From: Corinectria fuckeliana
Taxonomy: Eukaryota; Ascomycota; Sordariomycetes; Hypocreales; Nectriaceae
Assembly: GCA_019137255.1 (NCBI GenBank)
Contig: WPDH01000170.1
Coordinates: 124,001-188,000, forward strand
Length of the DNA stretch: 64,000 bases
Direction of reading: 5' to 3'
Below the pieces are notes generated by a model. That model saw only the letters and a program-made list of their open reading frames with translations. It did not search any database and had not been told where the DNA came from. Of this stretch, positions 25,454 through 37,819 are shown one piece after another. Made by a program: the position numbers and the translations under genes. Position 1 is the stretch's first letter; every line of letters starts with the position of its first letter.

Positions 25454-27168
25454 TCATTCCACAGCTGCGCCGTCGTCTTGTGGCAGGGTAAAGTCCCAGT
25501 CCTTGAACGTCTTGCGGAATGCCTCCACGTCCTTGGTCTCCTCCTCGACGGTTTGCTCGCAGTCCTTCCAGAAGTTGCGGTCCTCAAGCCCAAGCAGCTT
25601 GGCGAGGACGCGCCGCCCGAATTGCAGGTCGAAACGCATATCCGAGGGCAGCGGCATGACGAGGGACTTGCCCTTAATCTTGTCCTCGCCGTCGTCGGCC
25701 CACAGCCACACGCGGAAGAAGTCGCCTGCCGTTGCCTGCTTCTCTAGCGTGAGCTCTTGTGCGGTGAACTTTGGGTACTTTTGGTTCTCCGCCTCGACAC
25801 GGAAGGCAGCTTCAGCGACGCCGTTGCGGATGAGGTCTGCGGCGAGGGGGAGAAGCTGCCAGATAAGATGGACGTTGCGGTCGCGGCTGATCTCCCAGGT
25901 AACGGCGCCCAGCTTGTGGGAGCTTTTGGTGGCAATCATGGCCTGGAGGGCTTCGCGGAAGCGGGTCATCTCGCTGTAGGCCTTAACAGCCTCGCCTTCG
26001 GTTTCAGACACGGAACCCATACTGGGGATTGTCGGGGCATGTGGGAGCGGGATGATGATCATATGGCCGGGGAAGGAGAGGCCTTGATCGGCAAAGGTGG
26101 TGGAGGTTGGTAGCGGCCCCTTGGCCGTGGTGATGTAAGCGTCGTCGCCGATGCTGCAACACATGTGCGCAGATAGGTTTGGGTTGGACAGGCAGAAGTA
26201 GCACCGGTCAGGACCGGGAGGAGGAGACCGGTGACGGTGCTTCTGGCGTCGACCGCGGTGGCCATCGTTATGATCGTGGCCATATCTGCTGTATGAATCG
26301 TCTTTCTGCGGCCGCTTCTTCGACTTTGGGTTGAACGGCGAGGCCGTTGCGCCGACGGGAATGGAGGCGTCTGCCCTGTTGAGGGTGAAGGCATATATGG
26401 CCTTGGCCTTTGCTTCGTTTCCATAAGGAGCCATTGATATGAATCTCGTCACAATCGGGTTGTCCTCGTCTTTCTCGGTCGGATGCACGAAGGGTTCTCG
26501 CTCGTAGAAGAAAGCGCCAGGGGAGGCAGAGAGGTGGTATCGAGGCTTGAGAGCAGCACAGAGTTCTGCGATAGAATCCGAGCTGGCCACAGATGCCTGC
26601 TTCGCGGGTTCCAGAGCAACGTTCGAGCCTGCCCACACGCCAGCGGGCCACGTTGACGTCAACATAATGTCGGCGCTGTGAGCCCCGCGCAAGCTCTTTG
26701 CGTCATCTGCCGTGTGGAAAGGGAGATGCTGCTCCTTTGACAGGCCCGCAACTAGATTCGGGTCGAGCTGCCCTCCGAGGACAACGACACGCAAGCCATC
26801 CGATGTCTTTGTGATGCTGCGCTTGCCCAGGTAGTGGAAGTTTTCGCAGATTTCCTCGTCTGCCTCGATCTTGGCTGCGATGCGTGGGGGTAGGGGGTGG
26901 TTGCCGACGGTGAAGTAGGTCGGTAAGGGGACCTCAATCGTGCCGTTCAGCAGCCCGGTGACTGTGTCGTCGTCGTGAGAAGGCGAAAAGACATCTCCAG
27001 TTAGTATAGCCAGCGAGAAGCTGTTCTTGGAGTGAAGGGTCGCGAGTTTCTTCAGAGCCGGCTCGAGCTTGCCATTGAGGCTCCCTAAGACGATACTGAA
27101 AAGAAACGTTAGGCAAGCCGGGGCAGTCAATAATAGATTGTAGGTTCCTACATCTTCGGTGCAGCCAT
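25454..27168 (-). CDS. drn1: CwfJ-family protein, Drn1 / CWF19L1 type
   Basis: Family members associate with the RNA lariat debranching enzyme and the spliceosome. Exons 27152-27168 (17 nt) and 25454-27095 give 552 residues. The tiny first exon supplies MAAPKI, which joins to IVLGSLNGKL, the conserved family N-terminus. Domains in order: an N-terminal metallophosphoesterase-like domain (residues 6-230; AILTGDVFS, TYFTVGNH) that in this family lacks most metal ligands; a Ser/Arg/His linker; the CwfJ_C_1 domain with CYFCLSNPNLSAHM and GHMIIIPLPHAPT (a HIT-like fold); and CwfJ_C_2 near the end (RRVLAKLLGLEDRNFWKDC). The N-terminal domain sets it apart from the Cwf19/CWF19L2 branch. It is divergent from utp20. 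Confidence 0.93.
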
Positions 27169-27486
27169 CGTCGCGGTGGCAAAAGGAAAGGCGGTACGAC
27201 TTCGCACGCGACGCTGTGCCTACAAACGATCGATGTACGAAGCTGGAGCTGCGAAGGTGACCGTTCTTGGTGTACTGGTAGAGAGGGAGATAAGAGTTTG
27301 CGGCGCGAATTTTATTGGCCGGGATGGGGCACTAGGCGCTAGTGCTACGTTATCGGTTTTACCGCGCTTCTGCCGCTGAAAAAAGTTGGAAATTTTGGCG
27401 GGGAGTATCGCGGTTGCGAAGCTCTCTCCGTGAGACTTTGCAACGCACCGCTGCAAATCTCTGCTTCGGTCTGCAACACCGCCAAG
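27169..27486. promoter_or_regulatory. Compact bidirectional promoter, drn1 / utp20
   Basis: Only 318 bp lies between the two divergent ATGs, so both genes are likely driven from one shared region. The middle is A/T richer (GCGAATTTTATTGGCC near 27304), and its ATTGG is an inverted CCAAT box at about 27312-27316. A second A/T patch (GGAAATTTTGGCG) lies near 27389. Confidence 0.6.
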
Positions 27487-30400
27487 ATGCCGACCAACTC
27501 ATCCGGGCGCATCGTCAAGGCCCGGAAGAACAAGAACTCGACCCCGCACCAAAAGAACCATCGATGGGAGTCATTCACCAATAAAATCTCAAAGTTCAGC
27601 TCCCTCCAGCCACTCCGCAAAGTTCGCCGCCATGACCTCGAAACCGAAGACCTGTCGACGTCGACGTCCTATTTCCAGACGGGGCTGCAGAAATGGGGAG
27701 AGCTTAACGTATCGAAACCGTTCGTCAACTTCAAGCGCGAGGTGTGGCCGCTATGCGAGAGCCTCCCCCAGCTCCTCCATTTCGAGCAGCGGATAATGGA
27801 CTTGTTGGCCCAGTACATATCTTTGCAAGAGAGAGAAGCCCTAGAGCCGCTTTTTGACCTCCTTACCGCCTTTTCGCACGATCTGGGAGTGCGCTTCGAG
27901 AAGCATTACGGGAGGAGTCTGGATTTGATCGTGGCCGTCGCCAGCAAGCCGCAGGAGGTCGAGGTTATTGAGTGGACGTTTGGTGCCTTGGCATTCTTGT
28001 TCAAGTACCTATCCAAATTGCTTGTTCCCGACCTCAGGCCGACGTTCAAGGTCATGGTCTCGCTCCTCGGCAAGTCGCGGCAACCCCCACACATTGCGCG
28101 CTTCGCCGCCGAGGCCTTGAGTTTCTTGGTGAAGAAGGCCGCTGCGCCCTCTCAGCGAGAGACGGCCTTGAAACTTCTGGTCGAATGTGCAAGGGATGAT
28201 CTCTGCAGCGTTACTGGTGACCGCCAGTTCATGCTTTACAAAGACGGATTAATGACCATGTTTGCCGAGGCCATCAAAAGTACTGATTACACCATCCACT
28301 CGACCGGTCCATCCATATTTACAGCTCTTATGAACGCAATCCCCGAGCGTGAGCGTTCCCTGGCAGATGAAACGACATGGACGAACGTGGTCTGTGGTGT
28401 TCTGACAAGTATCATTCATCACTCGACCATTGATACTTTCGAGGAGTTTGCGGGTTCGATCCACGAGAACATTGAAGCCAGCATGAAACTGGTGCCGGCA
28501 GCCGACCTCAAGTGGCAGCTGGTGCCCTTCGTTAAGATCTACGGAACCCTGGCGGGTGTTCGCAGGGGCTCTCGCCTCAGTGACTGGAATTCTCTCGTAC
28601 GAAATTTGGTCGAGATGCTCTCTCAAGTCAGCAAGGCCGCCCCTGAAGTACCAAAAGACGCACATGGCATTGTCTGGAGCTCTCTCATTGCAAACATTGC
28701 CGTCATCTGGCACCACGCACCCATTGATGCCCTGATCCCACACCTCAACTCTCTTGTTCAGTCATTGAGCAGGGAACCGCTTATGAAGTGGTTCATTCCG
28801 TTTTGCTCACATTTTTGCGAACTGAACTCGCTGCGTTTTGGCAGCCTGTTCCGGAGCGAATTTCAAAAGTAAGTCGTTGTCCATCAACAAATCCTAGCTC
28901 AGACTCTAACAACACGCAGATTTATCACAAGCCATTGGTCTGAGGGACAGAATGAAGACATGCTGTGCATCTTGTTGCCAAAGATGGTTGAGAACCGTGC
29001 CTTTCCCCGTGTAGGCGAAAAGGATAGCTGCAAGTTGCCCCAAGGCTGGCAGGATCAGATCGTTTCCAAGTTCGAGCGTCTAGAAATTTCGCCATTCCCC
29101 GAACGAGGACCTTACAACAAGGACCCGCAGGTCTGGAGAGACAGATGCTTGCCAAAGTATTCTGGTCTCCTCAAAATTCTGGAGTTGACCACAGTCCACC
29201 CATCAACTAATGCCCGCATCGCGGAGCTTCTTCTACGAAAACTCAAACTAGCACTGCGGCCATCTTCCACCTTGGCATCTGACGAGGTTCATTTTATCGT
29301 TGGCCAAGGATTCCACGCCTACCTACGAATGAGCAACACTGCCGGTTCTGTCGATGCTACTCTGAGTCCCTTACTGCGAGCCGCTGTTCCACGGTTTGCG
29401 CAGTCTGTTGGTTTTCTATACGCCTACCTTGACTATGAACAAATTCAGCGGAACAGCGAGGCCACCGGGAGGCAAGACAGCACAAGCAGCGATGGTTCTG
29501 CGAACGAGGAGGATCCGGTGACGACGTCTCTCGTTGCAAACCTTAGCTCTCCCTCGCACGATATCCGCTTAGCCTCCCTGGAGCTTCTGAAGCAGGTGAA
29601 CTCCACACCAAACTCAGTAGACTCCGTCGATATTATGATCGAAGTCGAACAAACACCTCTGGATCTCGGGCACACAAGGACGATTGCCATGCTTCTTCGA
29701 AAACTAGGGATTGCCTATGGCACTTTTGAAGACAAGTCCTGGTTGCAGCAGGCTGTCCCGGCCTTCCTTTACGGTATGCTGACGGTCAAGATGTCGCCAG
29801 TTTGGGACGATGCTGTTGAGACCATGAAGCAAGTTGCCCAAACCAAACCTGGGCAGGAAGCCATTTGTGAAATCGCTTTCAAGTGGCTAGATGTTCCATC
29901 CGCTAGATTTGGCCCCTCTCAATTCGAAGGTCACAACACAACTCCATCATTTGTTTCCGAATTCGAATGCACTAACTTTCGATGGTTCGAAAGAATTGCA
30001 GCTGGGATGGAAACAGTGATCGATCGCCCTAATGATTTGATGCTACAAAGCTTCGATGAAAACCAACGTACAGCAGAAGCTGTTGCTGGAAATTCAAGGT
30101 CTCGGGCATTGAAGGTTTTAAATGCGATACCAGCTATTGCGGAGAAGCGATCCCGCCAACTAGTCCCGCACTTTCTTTCCTGGGCCAACGACGAAGATCG
30201 AGCTGTCGAGTCAGATGAACAAGACCAGTCCGAGGGGGCGACTTGGTCCCTGGTGGACCGAAAAGGCATCATGGGCGTGTTCTCTCAATTCGTCAACCCC
30301 AGGGTCTTATACCAACACGAAGAGGTCTACGCCGCATTCCTACGACAGATGGAGAATGGTGATGCCGAGGTTCAAAAAGTAGCCCTCAAGGCTATCCTCG

Positions 30401-33400
30401 CTTGGAAGCAAGAAGCGATCAAGACCTACCAAGAAAACTTGGAGTTTCTGCTTGACGAGGCCCGGTTCAAGAACGAGCTTACCGTCTTCCTCCAAGACGA
30501 GACGGCCATCAAGGCCGAGCACAGAGCCGAGCTAATGCCCATCCTCCTGCGACTGCTGTATGGCCGTACCATCTCCAAGAAGGGGGCAGCAAGCGGTCGG
30601 CACGGCCTGCATGCTACCAGACTTGCGGTGTTGAGAAACCTTACCATTGAAGACATGGGCAGCTTCCTCGAAATCGCCACCGGCAAGTTGAAGGATGTCA
30701 AGGTTGTTGGCGTGCCACGGAAGACGTTTAATGAGCCCATCATTACGGCCCGGAAGCAGGTCGGTTTCCTCAACATGATATCGTCCGTGATTTCTGAACT
30801 GGGCACCAACGTTACCCCTTATTTGGACACCATCCTTAATGCAGTCCTTTACTGCCTTGTTTACGCATGTCGTCAATTAAGTGGCAATACCCATGATGCA
30901 GAAAACGCGACCGGAGAGGAGGAAGAAAAGGCCAGCACGAACTCACTCCTCAGGATTATCAGATCGACTGGTCTGAAGTGCCTCACTACCCTCTTCCAAA
31001 ATGCGCAGGCCTACCAGTGGGAGCCCTACCGTGATCTTATTCTTGAGGAGGTCGTCGCGCCCAGACTCGACAACCTGCCAATCGAAACAGCTCAAGGTAT
31101 TTCAGGCATGCTGCAGCTCCTGTCAACCTGGTCTGCTCTTCCTCGAGTGGCGCTGTTCCTTGCACCTCATGAGAATATCCTTCCAGCTGGTATCCTCCCC
31201 AAAGTCATCGAATGCCTGACCGCTGCAAAGGCTAAAGACGAAGTCAAGATCTACGTTTTGTCAATCATACGCAACCTTGTGAAGCTCGCGACAGCGTCGC
31301 CTCAGGAATCCGAGTTCAATGAGGTCATCAAAGCCGAGATTCTGGATCCGAACGCGGGAGCAATTCTGGCTCATATTGCAGCTGTCCTTAACAGTTCTGG
31401 ATTCAGCAATGATCTCTTGGAGGCCTGCGTGGAGACTATCCTAGTCATGGCCCCGGTTGTTGAGGACTCCAAGAATATTCAAGCCGTCATCAAGATCTCC
31501 ATTTTCCTCCTGAACCAACCCCCAAGACGAGTGAACCCCAGACTCAAGGGTAGAATCCTACTCATTCTCGAACAATACGTCTCGCGCTCTAGTGCTTTTG
31601 AGGACCAATCCCTGCTAGACGGCGTCTATGAGACTGTATCTGCCCTTTTCAGCTATTTTAAGGACATGGAGAACCGACAGTCTCTGTCAAGGGCTCTTCT
31701 GGCCATTGCCGAGAAAGATCCCGAAGTTTCCGAGGTGGCTGACCTCTGTGCTGCCCTCAACTCGTTCAAGGAGGGTCGCATTGAGGAGCCAGACTACGAC
31801 AGACGCCTAGCTGCGTTCACTGCCATCTCTACCGAGCGGGATATTCCACTGACTCCAAAGCAATGGTTGCCTCTGCTTCAAAACTTGATCTTCCATATCC
31901 GGGATGCTGAAGAGTTCGGTATCCTTTCATCGAACTCTGCTGATGGTCTTCGCCGATTTGTTGGAGATGCAGCCTCGTGTTCGTCTGAGCAAGGAAAACA
32001 GAAGTTTGAGAGATACCTGCAGGATATCATCATGCCTGCTCTCTATGCTGGAGCTCGCGAACTCGCCGAAACCGTACGAAGAGAACATCTCAGAGTGCTT
32101 GGGTTCCTTCTTACCACCCTTCCCGAGTGGGGGCCAATCGCTGATCTCAGTGGTCTCCTTGGCGATCGAAATGAGGAGTCTACGGAGCTGACATTCTTCT
32201 TTAACATTTTGAGTCCTGCGACCTCGCGTCAACTGGAGGCCCTTCATATCCTGGAAGCTGCCAACAACAAGAAGGAAATGGGCAGCCAGAACTTGGCCCA
32301 ATTCTTTATTCCCCTTCTGGAACATTTCATCTTCGGCCGTGCTGACGGTGTGGATGACCATGGACTGGGTGCCCAGGCGGTCAACACTATTGGCGCCCTT
32401 GCGATGTCCCTCGATTGGAAACACTACAGGACAACATTTCAGCGGTACATCGGCTATATTGCATCCAAGCCAGAACTCCAAAAGCAGACAATGCGTCTCT
32501 TAGGCAAGGTTGCAGACTCGCTCATCCTCGCCGCCCAGGATCCTTCGGCCGAGCCTATGGACGTAGATCAAGATGAAGGGTCGTCTATGACCACTCCCAG
32601 ACTATCCCTCACGATTCCTAAAGCAGAGAAGCTGAGCACGGAAGTCGAGAACTGGTTCCTTCCCTCCCTCATCAAGCATCTTCATGAGAAGGACGAGTCT
32701 GAAGTTAGTTACCGAGTTCCAGTTGGTGTGATCATCGTCAAGCTGTTGAAACTGTTGCCGACGGAACAAATGGATCAGAAGTTGGCGGGTGTCTTGACGG
32801 ACATTAGTCATATTCTCAGAAGTAAGTCTTGGGAGGCACGAGAGATGGCTCGAGACACGCTCGTCAAGATTGCCGTCAACCTTGGCCCGTCATTCTTTGG
32901 TTTCATGCTCAGAGAATTACGGGGTGCCCTCACCAAGGGTTACCAGCTGCACGTGCTCTCCTACACGATGCATTCAATCTTGGTCGCATGTGTGCCTGGG
33001 TACGCTCCCGGAGATTTGGACTACTGCCTCCCATCCATCGTGGCGGTGATCATGGATGATGTTTTTGGCGTCATTGGTCAAGAGAAAGATGCTGAAGGCT
33101 ACGTCAGCCAGATGAAGGAAATTAAGAGCAGCAAGAGTCAGGACTCGATGGAGCTTGCTGCCAAGAATGCTTCAATCAGCCGCCTCATCGACCTGGTGAA
33201 GCCTCTGCAGGCTCTTCTGATGCAAAAGGTCGACCTCAAGATGGTGCGCAAGATTGACGCGCTGATGGCACGCATCACGGCGGGTCTCCTCCAGAACACG
33301 TCAGCTGAAAGTCGGGATGCTCTAATATTCTGTTACGAAGTTATCCAGGAAGTCTACAACAGTCGGAAACCAGAAGTTGAGATCAAGATTGATCCTAGGA

Positions 33401-35475
33401 TCAGGAAATACCTCGTTCAAAGAGGTGCTAAGAAGAGTGGTGAGCGAGGACGCACCACCAGAAACACGTACAAGCTCATCCGCTTTGCAATCGACGTTCT
33501 GAGGTCTATCCTCAAGAAGCACGATAGTCTGCGAAATTCTGCCAACATTGCCGGATTCATCCCTATTCTAGGTGACATCATGGTGGCAGGAGAGGATGAG
33601 GTGAAGATTTCTGCGTTCCGACTCCTTGCGGTCATTGTCAAGGTCCCATTTGCTACGGAGGACGCAACGAATCTCTACAAGGTCGCGGTCAAAGAGGCCA
33701 CGAAGAGCATCTCAACGTCAGTCGCCACAACGACCGAGCTATCCCAAGCAGCTCTCAAAATGCTGGCGGTTGTTCTGCGGGACCGTCGTGATGTGGCAGT
33801 CAAGGATGCCGCTGTAGACATGTTGCTTGGGAAGTTGAAAGACGATTTGACCGAGCCCCTGTACCGACATGTCACATTCAACTTCCTGCGGTCCGTTCTA
33901 GATCGACATATTGAGACTGCTTCTGTCTACGATACTCTGGACTATGTCGGAACAGTCATGATCACGAACGACGACAAAGACACGCGTGACCTGGCCAGGG
34001 GTGCATTCTTCCAGTTCATCCGAGAATATCCACAGAAGAAGGCGCGCTGGGCCAAGCAACTCAACTTCATCGTCGCCAACCTCAAATATGAGCGAGAAGG
34101 TGGTCGCCTGTCCGTCATGGAGATTGTCCACTTGCTACTGATGAAGTCCTCGGACGACTTCGTGCAAGAGGTCGCTGCGACCTGTTTTCTACCTCTGTTC
34201 TTTGTACTTGCCAATGATGACAGCGAGAAATGTCGACTTGCAGCCGCTGAGCTGATCAAGGAGATCTTCAGTAAGGCCGATAAGGAACGAACGCAGACCT
34301 TCTTGGGGCTACTTCGATCCTGGTTGGACAAGGATGGCAACGACGCAGTCCTTCGACTAGCACTCGTGGTATTCGGTTACTACATTGAATCCCACGAGAA
34401 TGCATCCAAGAATAAGAAGGACTTCAAGCTTGTTCTCAGCAAGGTCACCGGCATTCTGGAAGCTGAGGACATTAGAGAAGTTGACGGTGAGCTTTTGGTG
34501 GCAACCCTGGAAGTCATCCGAGTGTCGATGACAGTGCTCCCTGACAAGGTCCTTTCGGGTAACAACGAAGAGATGTGGGTCAATGTCGCCGGATGCCTCG
34601 CCCACCCTGACACTCCGGTCAGGATTGCGGCTGTGGGGTTGATCAGTCTGTACCTGGCCGATTTTGCGAAGCACGGAGCAAGTGTTCCTGTCGGGGAGGC
34701 CGTAGAGGGTTCTTATGGCCTCACGTTGGATTTGGCGAAGGTCCAGGAGCTTGTGCGCCTTGCACTTGGCGTCATTGGCACTCGCAATGTCGACGAAGCA
34801 CTGGGAACTGAAGCCAGTCAAGTTCTCATCTTCTTAGGTCCTCGCCTCCCGCTCAGGCCTAGAGCCATAGTGGATGAGAAGCCCGAACGACAGGGTCAAG
34901 AGGAGGGTGAAGAGGAAGAAGAGGAGGAGGCCGAGGAGGCCGAGGAAGAAGACGACAAGCCGAAGAAGAGGGACCTTCAGTATCTCTTCTGGAGGTTATC
35001 TCACATTCTTCGCATGGAGATCCCGCCAAGGGCTATCGCCATTACCCCGAAGACGGCAGCGATGGAGGTCCTTGAGACTGTCTGTCGCAGATCATCCCTG
35101 GAGCGTCTGCAGCCGTCTCTTAAGTCGATTTTGATTCCTCTACACAACCTCACAGATCCGTCCATCGCCCCGCCATTCTCGTCAGACGAGTTGTTCAAGA
35201 CGAAGCACGATGCCTTAAAGACGAGAGCACAGATCCTGATGGACTCTCTGCAAAAGAAGTTTGGTATTGCTGAGTACTCGAAGCAGCTGCTAGTGATTCG
35301 AGAGGAGGTGAAAGCAAAGAGACAGGCGCGATCTAGCAAGCGAAAGATTGAGGCTATCGCGAAGCCTGAGAAGTATGGACGGGATAAGAGGAAGAAGTTT
35401 GAGAAGAACAGGGAAAGGATAAAGTCGAGATCCAAGGAGCAAAAGTCGATGAGACAGTCGTACAAGGGGTGGTAA
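27487..35475 (+). CDS. utp20: U3 snoRNP / SSU processome protein Utp20
   Basis: Very large HEAT-repeat protein of the small-subunit processome, needed for 18S rRNA maturation in the nucleolus. Exons 27487-28868 and 28920-35475 join in phase (EFQK then FITSHWSEG) to give 2645 residues, close to the yeast and human proteins (about 2.5-2.8 thousand). The ATG at 27487 gives a basic start (MPTNSSGRIVKARKNKN) followed by the conserved HRWESFTNKISKF block. The DRIM-type region covers the first half to about residue 1400. Helical repeats continue throughout. A Glu-rich patch lies near residue 2460 (EEGEEEEEEEAEEAEEE). The C-terminus is a Lys/Arg coiled-coil tail ending in SYKGW. It shares a short promoter with drn1. 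Confidence 0.96.
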
Positions 35476-35785
35476 GAAAGGGGAGAATAGAGAACAATGC
35501 ATTAGACGGCGTTTCTGGAGTTTTAGGCACGATAAAAGTGCATTTGTTGGAGGCATTTAGTCTGGTTCAATCAGAGACTACCTTGCATATGAAGCTGGAA
35601 ATAGCAAGCTAGCCGGGTGATTTCAGCACGCCATGGACGTGAACCGTTTAAATCATGTCATAAGTGCTCGCGTTTATATATAGAGAAGGGTATCCCACAA
35701 TCATCATCTATCCAACGCCGGTCCACGCTTTTTTCCCGTCTATCCTACAACACTACTATGCTTACAGTCCCGCCTTGTTGGAAAA
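35476..35785. other. Intergenic, convergent 3' ends
   Basis: 310 bp between the stops of utp20 and zim17. It has a TTTATATATAGAG word near 35673. Otherwise it holds only 3' untranslated sequence. Confidence 0.5.
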
Positions 35786-36367
35786 TTATGAGCTCCCACT
35801 CTTACCGGTTCCATCGTCGGAGTCGTCGATTTGGGTAGCATATTTCTCCTCGGGCCAAAACTCTATGTCGCCGTCCTCGCCCAGACTGCCCCGCTTGACG
35901 AGCTGGCCCTTCTCGCGCATGAGGTCCTCAATGGTGAACTTGCGATCGCCGAAGATGTTGAGGTGGTCGCTGATGACGTGGCGGTTGCGACAGTCCGGGC
36001 AGGTGATGAGCGTGGAGCCCTTGTGGTAGCCCTGCTTAGAGACGTTGTGGTGGGAGCGGTGGCCGCAAGGCACACAGGTGAAGGAGAGCTGGTAGTAGGC
36101 GGGCTTGATCTCGGGGCGCGCGCTCTCGCTCTTGGGGGGTTGTGGCTCGCCGGGCTCGTCCTGGACGATCTCCGAGAAATCCGCGAGGGGCGGACGAGGG
36201 ATTGAGTGTGCGGCGCGGGCGGTGATGGTGCCGGCGACGAGTGGTTGTTGGAGGCGAGCGCGGCGGGGTGGGAGAGCTGCGCGGAGAGAGGACGAGGATG
36301 CGCGCTGCGGCTGGGCTCGGAGCTGGCGCAGGATGGAGGAAAGGAGGGGGCTTGATCGAGAAGCCAT
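35786..36367 (-). CDS. zim17: Mitochondrial DNL zinc-finger chaperone Zim17 / Hep1
   Basis: Keeps mitochondrial Hsp70 soluble and active in protein import and Fe-S assembly in the matrix. Single exon of 193 residues with ATG at 36367. In-frame codons extend further upstream, but MASRSSPLL starts a classical presequence rich in Arg, Ser and Ala (RQLRAQPQRASSSSLRAALP). The zinc finger is complete: C-x2-C in FTCVPCGHRS and C-x2-C in ITCPDCRNRH, about 26 residues apart. The diagnostic SDHLNIFGD follows. The C-terminal tail is acidic and ends SGKSGSS. The length is normal for the family. Confidence 0.94.
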   Translation of the reverse strand: MASRSSPLLSSILRQLRAQPQRASSSSLRAALPPRRARLQQPLVAGTITARAAHSIPRPPLADFSEIVQDEPGEPQPPKSESARPEIKPAYYQLSFTCVPCGHRSHHNVSKQGYHKGSTLITCPDCRNRHVISDHLNIFGDRKFTIEDLMREKGQLVKRGSLGEDGDIEFWPEEKYATQIDDSDDGTGKSGSS

Positions 36368-37270
36368 GGCGTGCCGGGCTGGGCTGTAAAGGCGTGTTGC
36401 AGTGTGGTGTTGAAGATGTTGGAAATATTTTGATGGGAGAAGATCTTGGACCTGGGGCGAAACGTCATGGTAGGAATACTTCATGCTAAGCATGGTCCGT
36501 GCGTCGAACCCCCTGCCCAGGCAAGCGGGTGAAATAAAATATGGGAATGACTACTTACCTCAATCACCAGGAACGCCTCACCATGAAGTGGACCGTTCTA
36601 TGGCATTATTTTCACTTGAATATGCTGTACTAACTACCTAGCCTCTAACGAGATGGCACTCTTGCGTAGCAGGCATTTTCCATTTGTCGGTTGCTGAATA
36701 CGAGCAACACTTTTCAGCAGTACACCGGATAGTCCGACTTACACTTGGATCAAAACTAGTGCATCTAATGAAGTACTAGGGTGTCAACTACCCGCTTGCC
36801 CACCTCCAGGCACGAGCGTCGAGACATGGATGTAGTGAGCAAACTGGAAAGAATCAAGATAAAGGCAGAACGGAGGCATTACTACCTACCTATTTAGGTA
36901 AATAGTTACCTTGAATAAGGTACTTGGGAAAACCAACCTACCTCTAGGCAACTGCTAGTATGAGAACAACCGTATCTAGTTGTAAGGAGCCACGAGGCTT
37001 TCGGGTCTACCTTACTAGTCTGTCAAGCGGATGGCAACTCTCTCGAGTTTCTCCTCTCTTAACTGGAAGGTATTGAGAAAGCTGTTTTCGCCTTCCGTCA
37101 TAGTTGCTTACCTTGCTGCACCGTTTTCGCCTCGAGTCCCCCCGACCGTTGGATAAACTCTCCTCCATCATCACTCACCTGTCTGGACTGGCCCTTGCAT
37201 CTAGTCCATCGATTCTTCGTTCTCTACTCTCTTTCTCGTCCGCAACACCTCGTTGCGTTCCCAGCTCACC
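36368..37270. promoter_or_regulatory. Divergent intergenic region, zim17 / CAP protein
   Basis: 903 bp between divergent starts. Several TACCTA/TAGGTA words sit at about 36880-36960 (ACTACCTACCTATTTAGGTA). A CT-rich leader (about 37120-37260) precedes the CAP gene. No coding frame was seen. Confidence 0.5.
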
Positions 37271-37819
37271 ATGCATTTCCCTCGTACCCTAACCTCCGCC
37301 GCCATGTCCTTGTCGGCCTCCACCGACGCCGCGGACGATCGATCACTTGCACTTGACATGGTCAACAAAGCTCGCCAGGCCAAGGGAGTGCCATCTCTGT
37401 CTTGGAACAACGACCTTGCCGCCTATGCCCAGTTTTGGGCTGTTCAGATGGGGTCTGGCAGCCAGCCATTCAGCCACGCTCCTCCTGAGTATCGACCCCA
37501 GCAAGGCGAGACTATATACGTGCACCTTTCAGGCCAGTGCGATGTTGCCTTTGATACGCCTCTTCAGACTGCGATGCATGATTGGCTCTCGGAGGACTCT
37601 GCATATGACGGGCAGCCTATCCAGACAGGAAAAGAGCCCTGGCTTCATTGGTGTAAGAAATCAATCAGCATGGCTGATCATGCTGTTTATTTGCTGACCT
37701 TGGTAGCTCAATGTATGTGGGCGGACTCAACCCAGATCGGCTGTGCCCGGGCATTTAGTATTCTGGAGCCATACAAAGTTTTCGATGTTTGTCGATTTCT
37801 CCCAGAGGGAAACATGTAA
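37271..37819 (+). CDS. CAP / PR-1 superfamily (SCP-like) protein
   Basis: CAP-fold protein; fungal relatives bind sterols or fatty acids, or act outside the cell, but the function here is not known. Exons 37271-37652 and 37707-37819 give 164 residues. Splicing creates WLHWSQCMWADSTQIGCA, the family H-[FYW]-[ST]-Q-x-x-W signature, which is otherwise broken. The expected cavity residues are visible: His in PFSH, Glu in QQGETIY and His in LHWSQ. The start of the domain reads ALDMVNKARQAKGVPSLSW. The N-terminus (MHFPRTLTSAAMSLSAS) has only a weak hydrophobic segment, so secretion is uncertain. The 54-nt intron is a multiple of three and has no stop, so an unspliced form would also stay in frame. 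Confidence 0.85.
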   Translation: MHFPRTLTSAAMSLSASTDAADDRSLALDMVNKARQAKGVPSLSWNNDLAAYAQFWAVQMGSGSQPFSHAPPEYRPQQGETIYVHLSGQCDVAFDTPLQTAMHDWLSEDSAYDGQPIQTGKEPWLHWCKKSISMADHAVYLLTLVAQCMWADSTQIGCARAFSILEPYKVFDVCRFLPEGNM

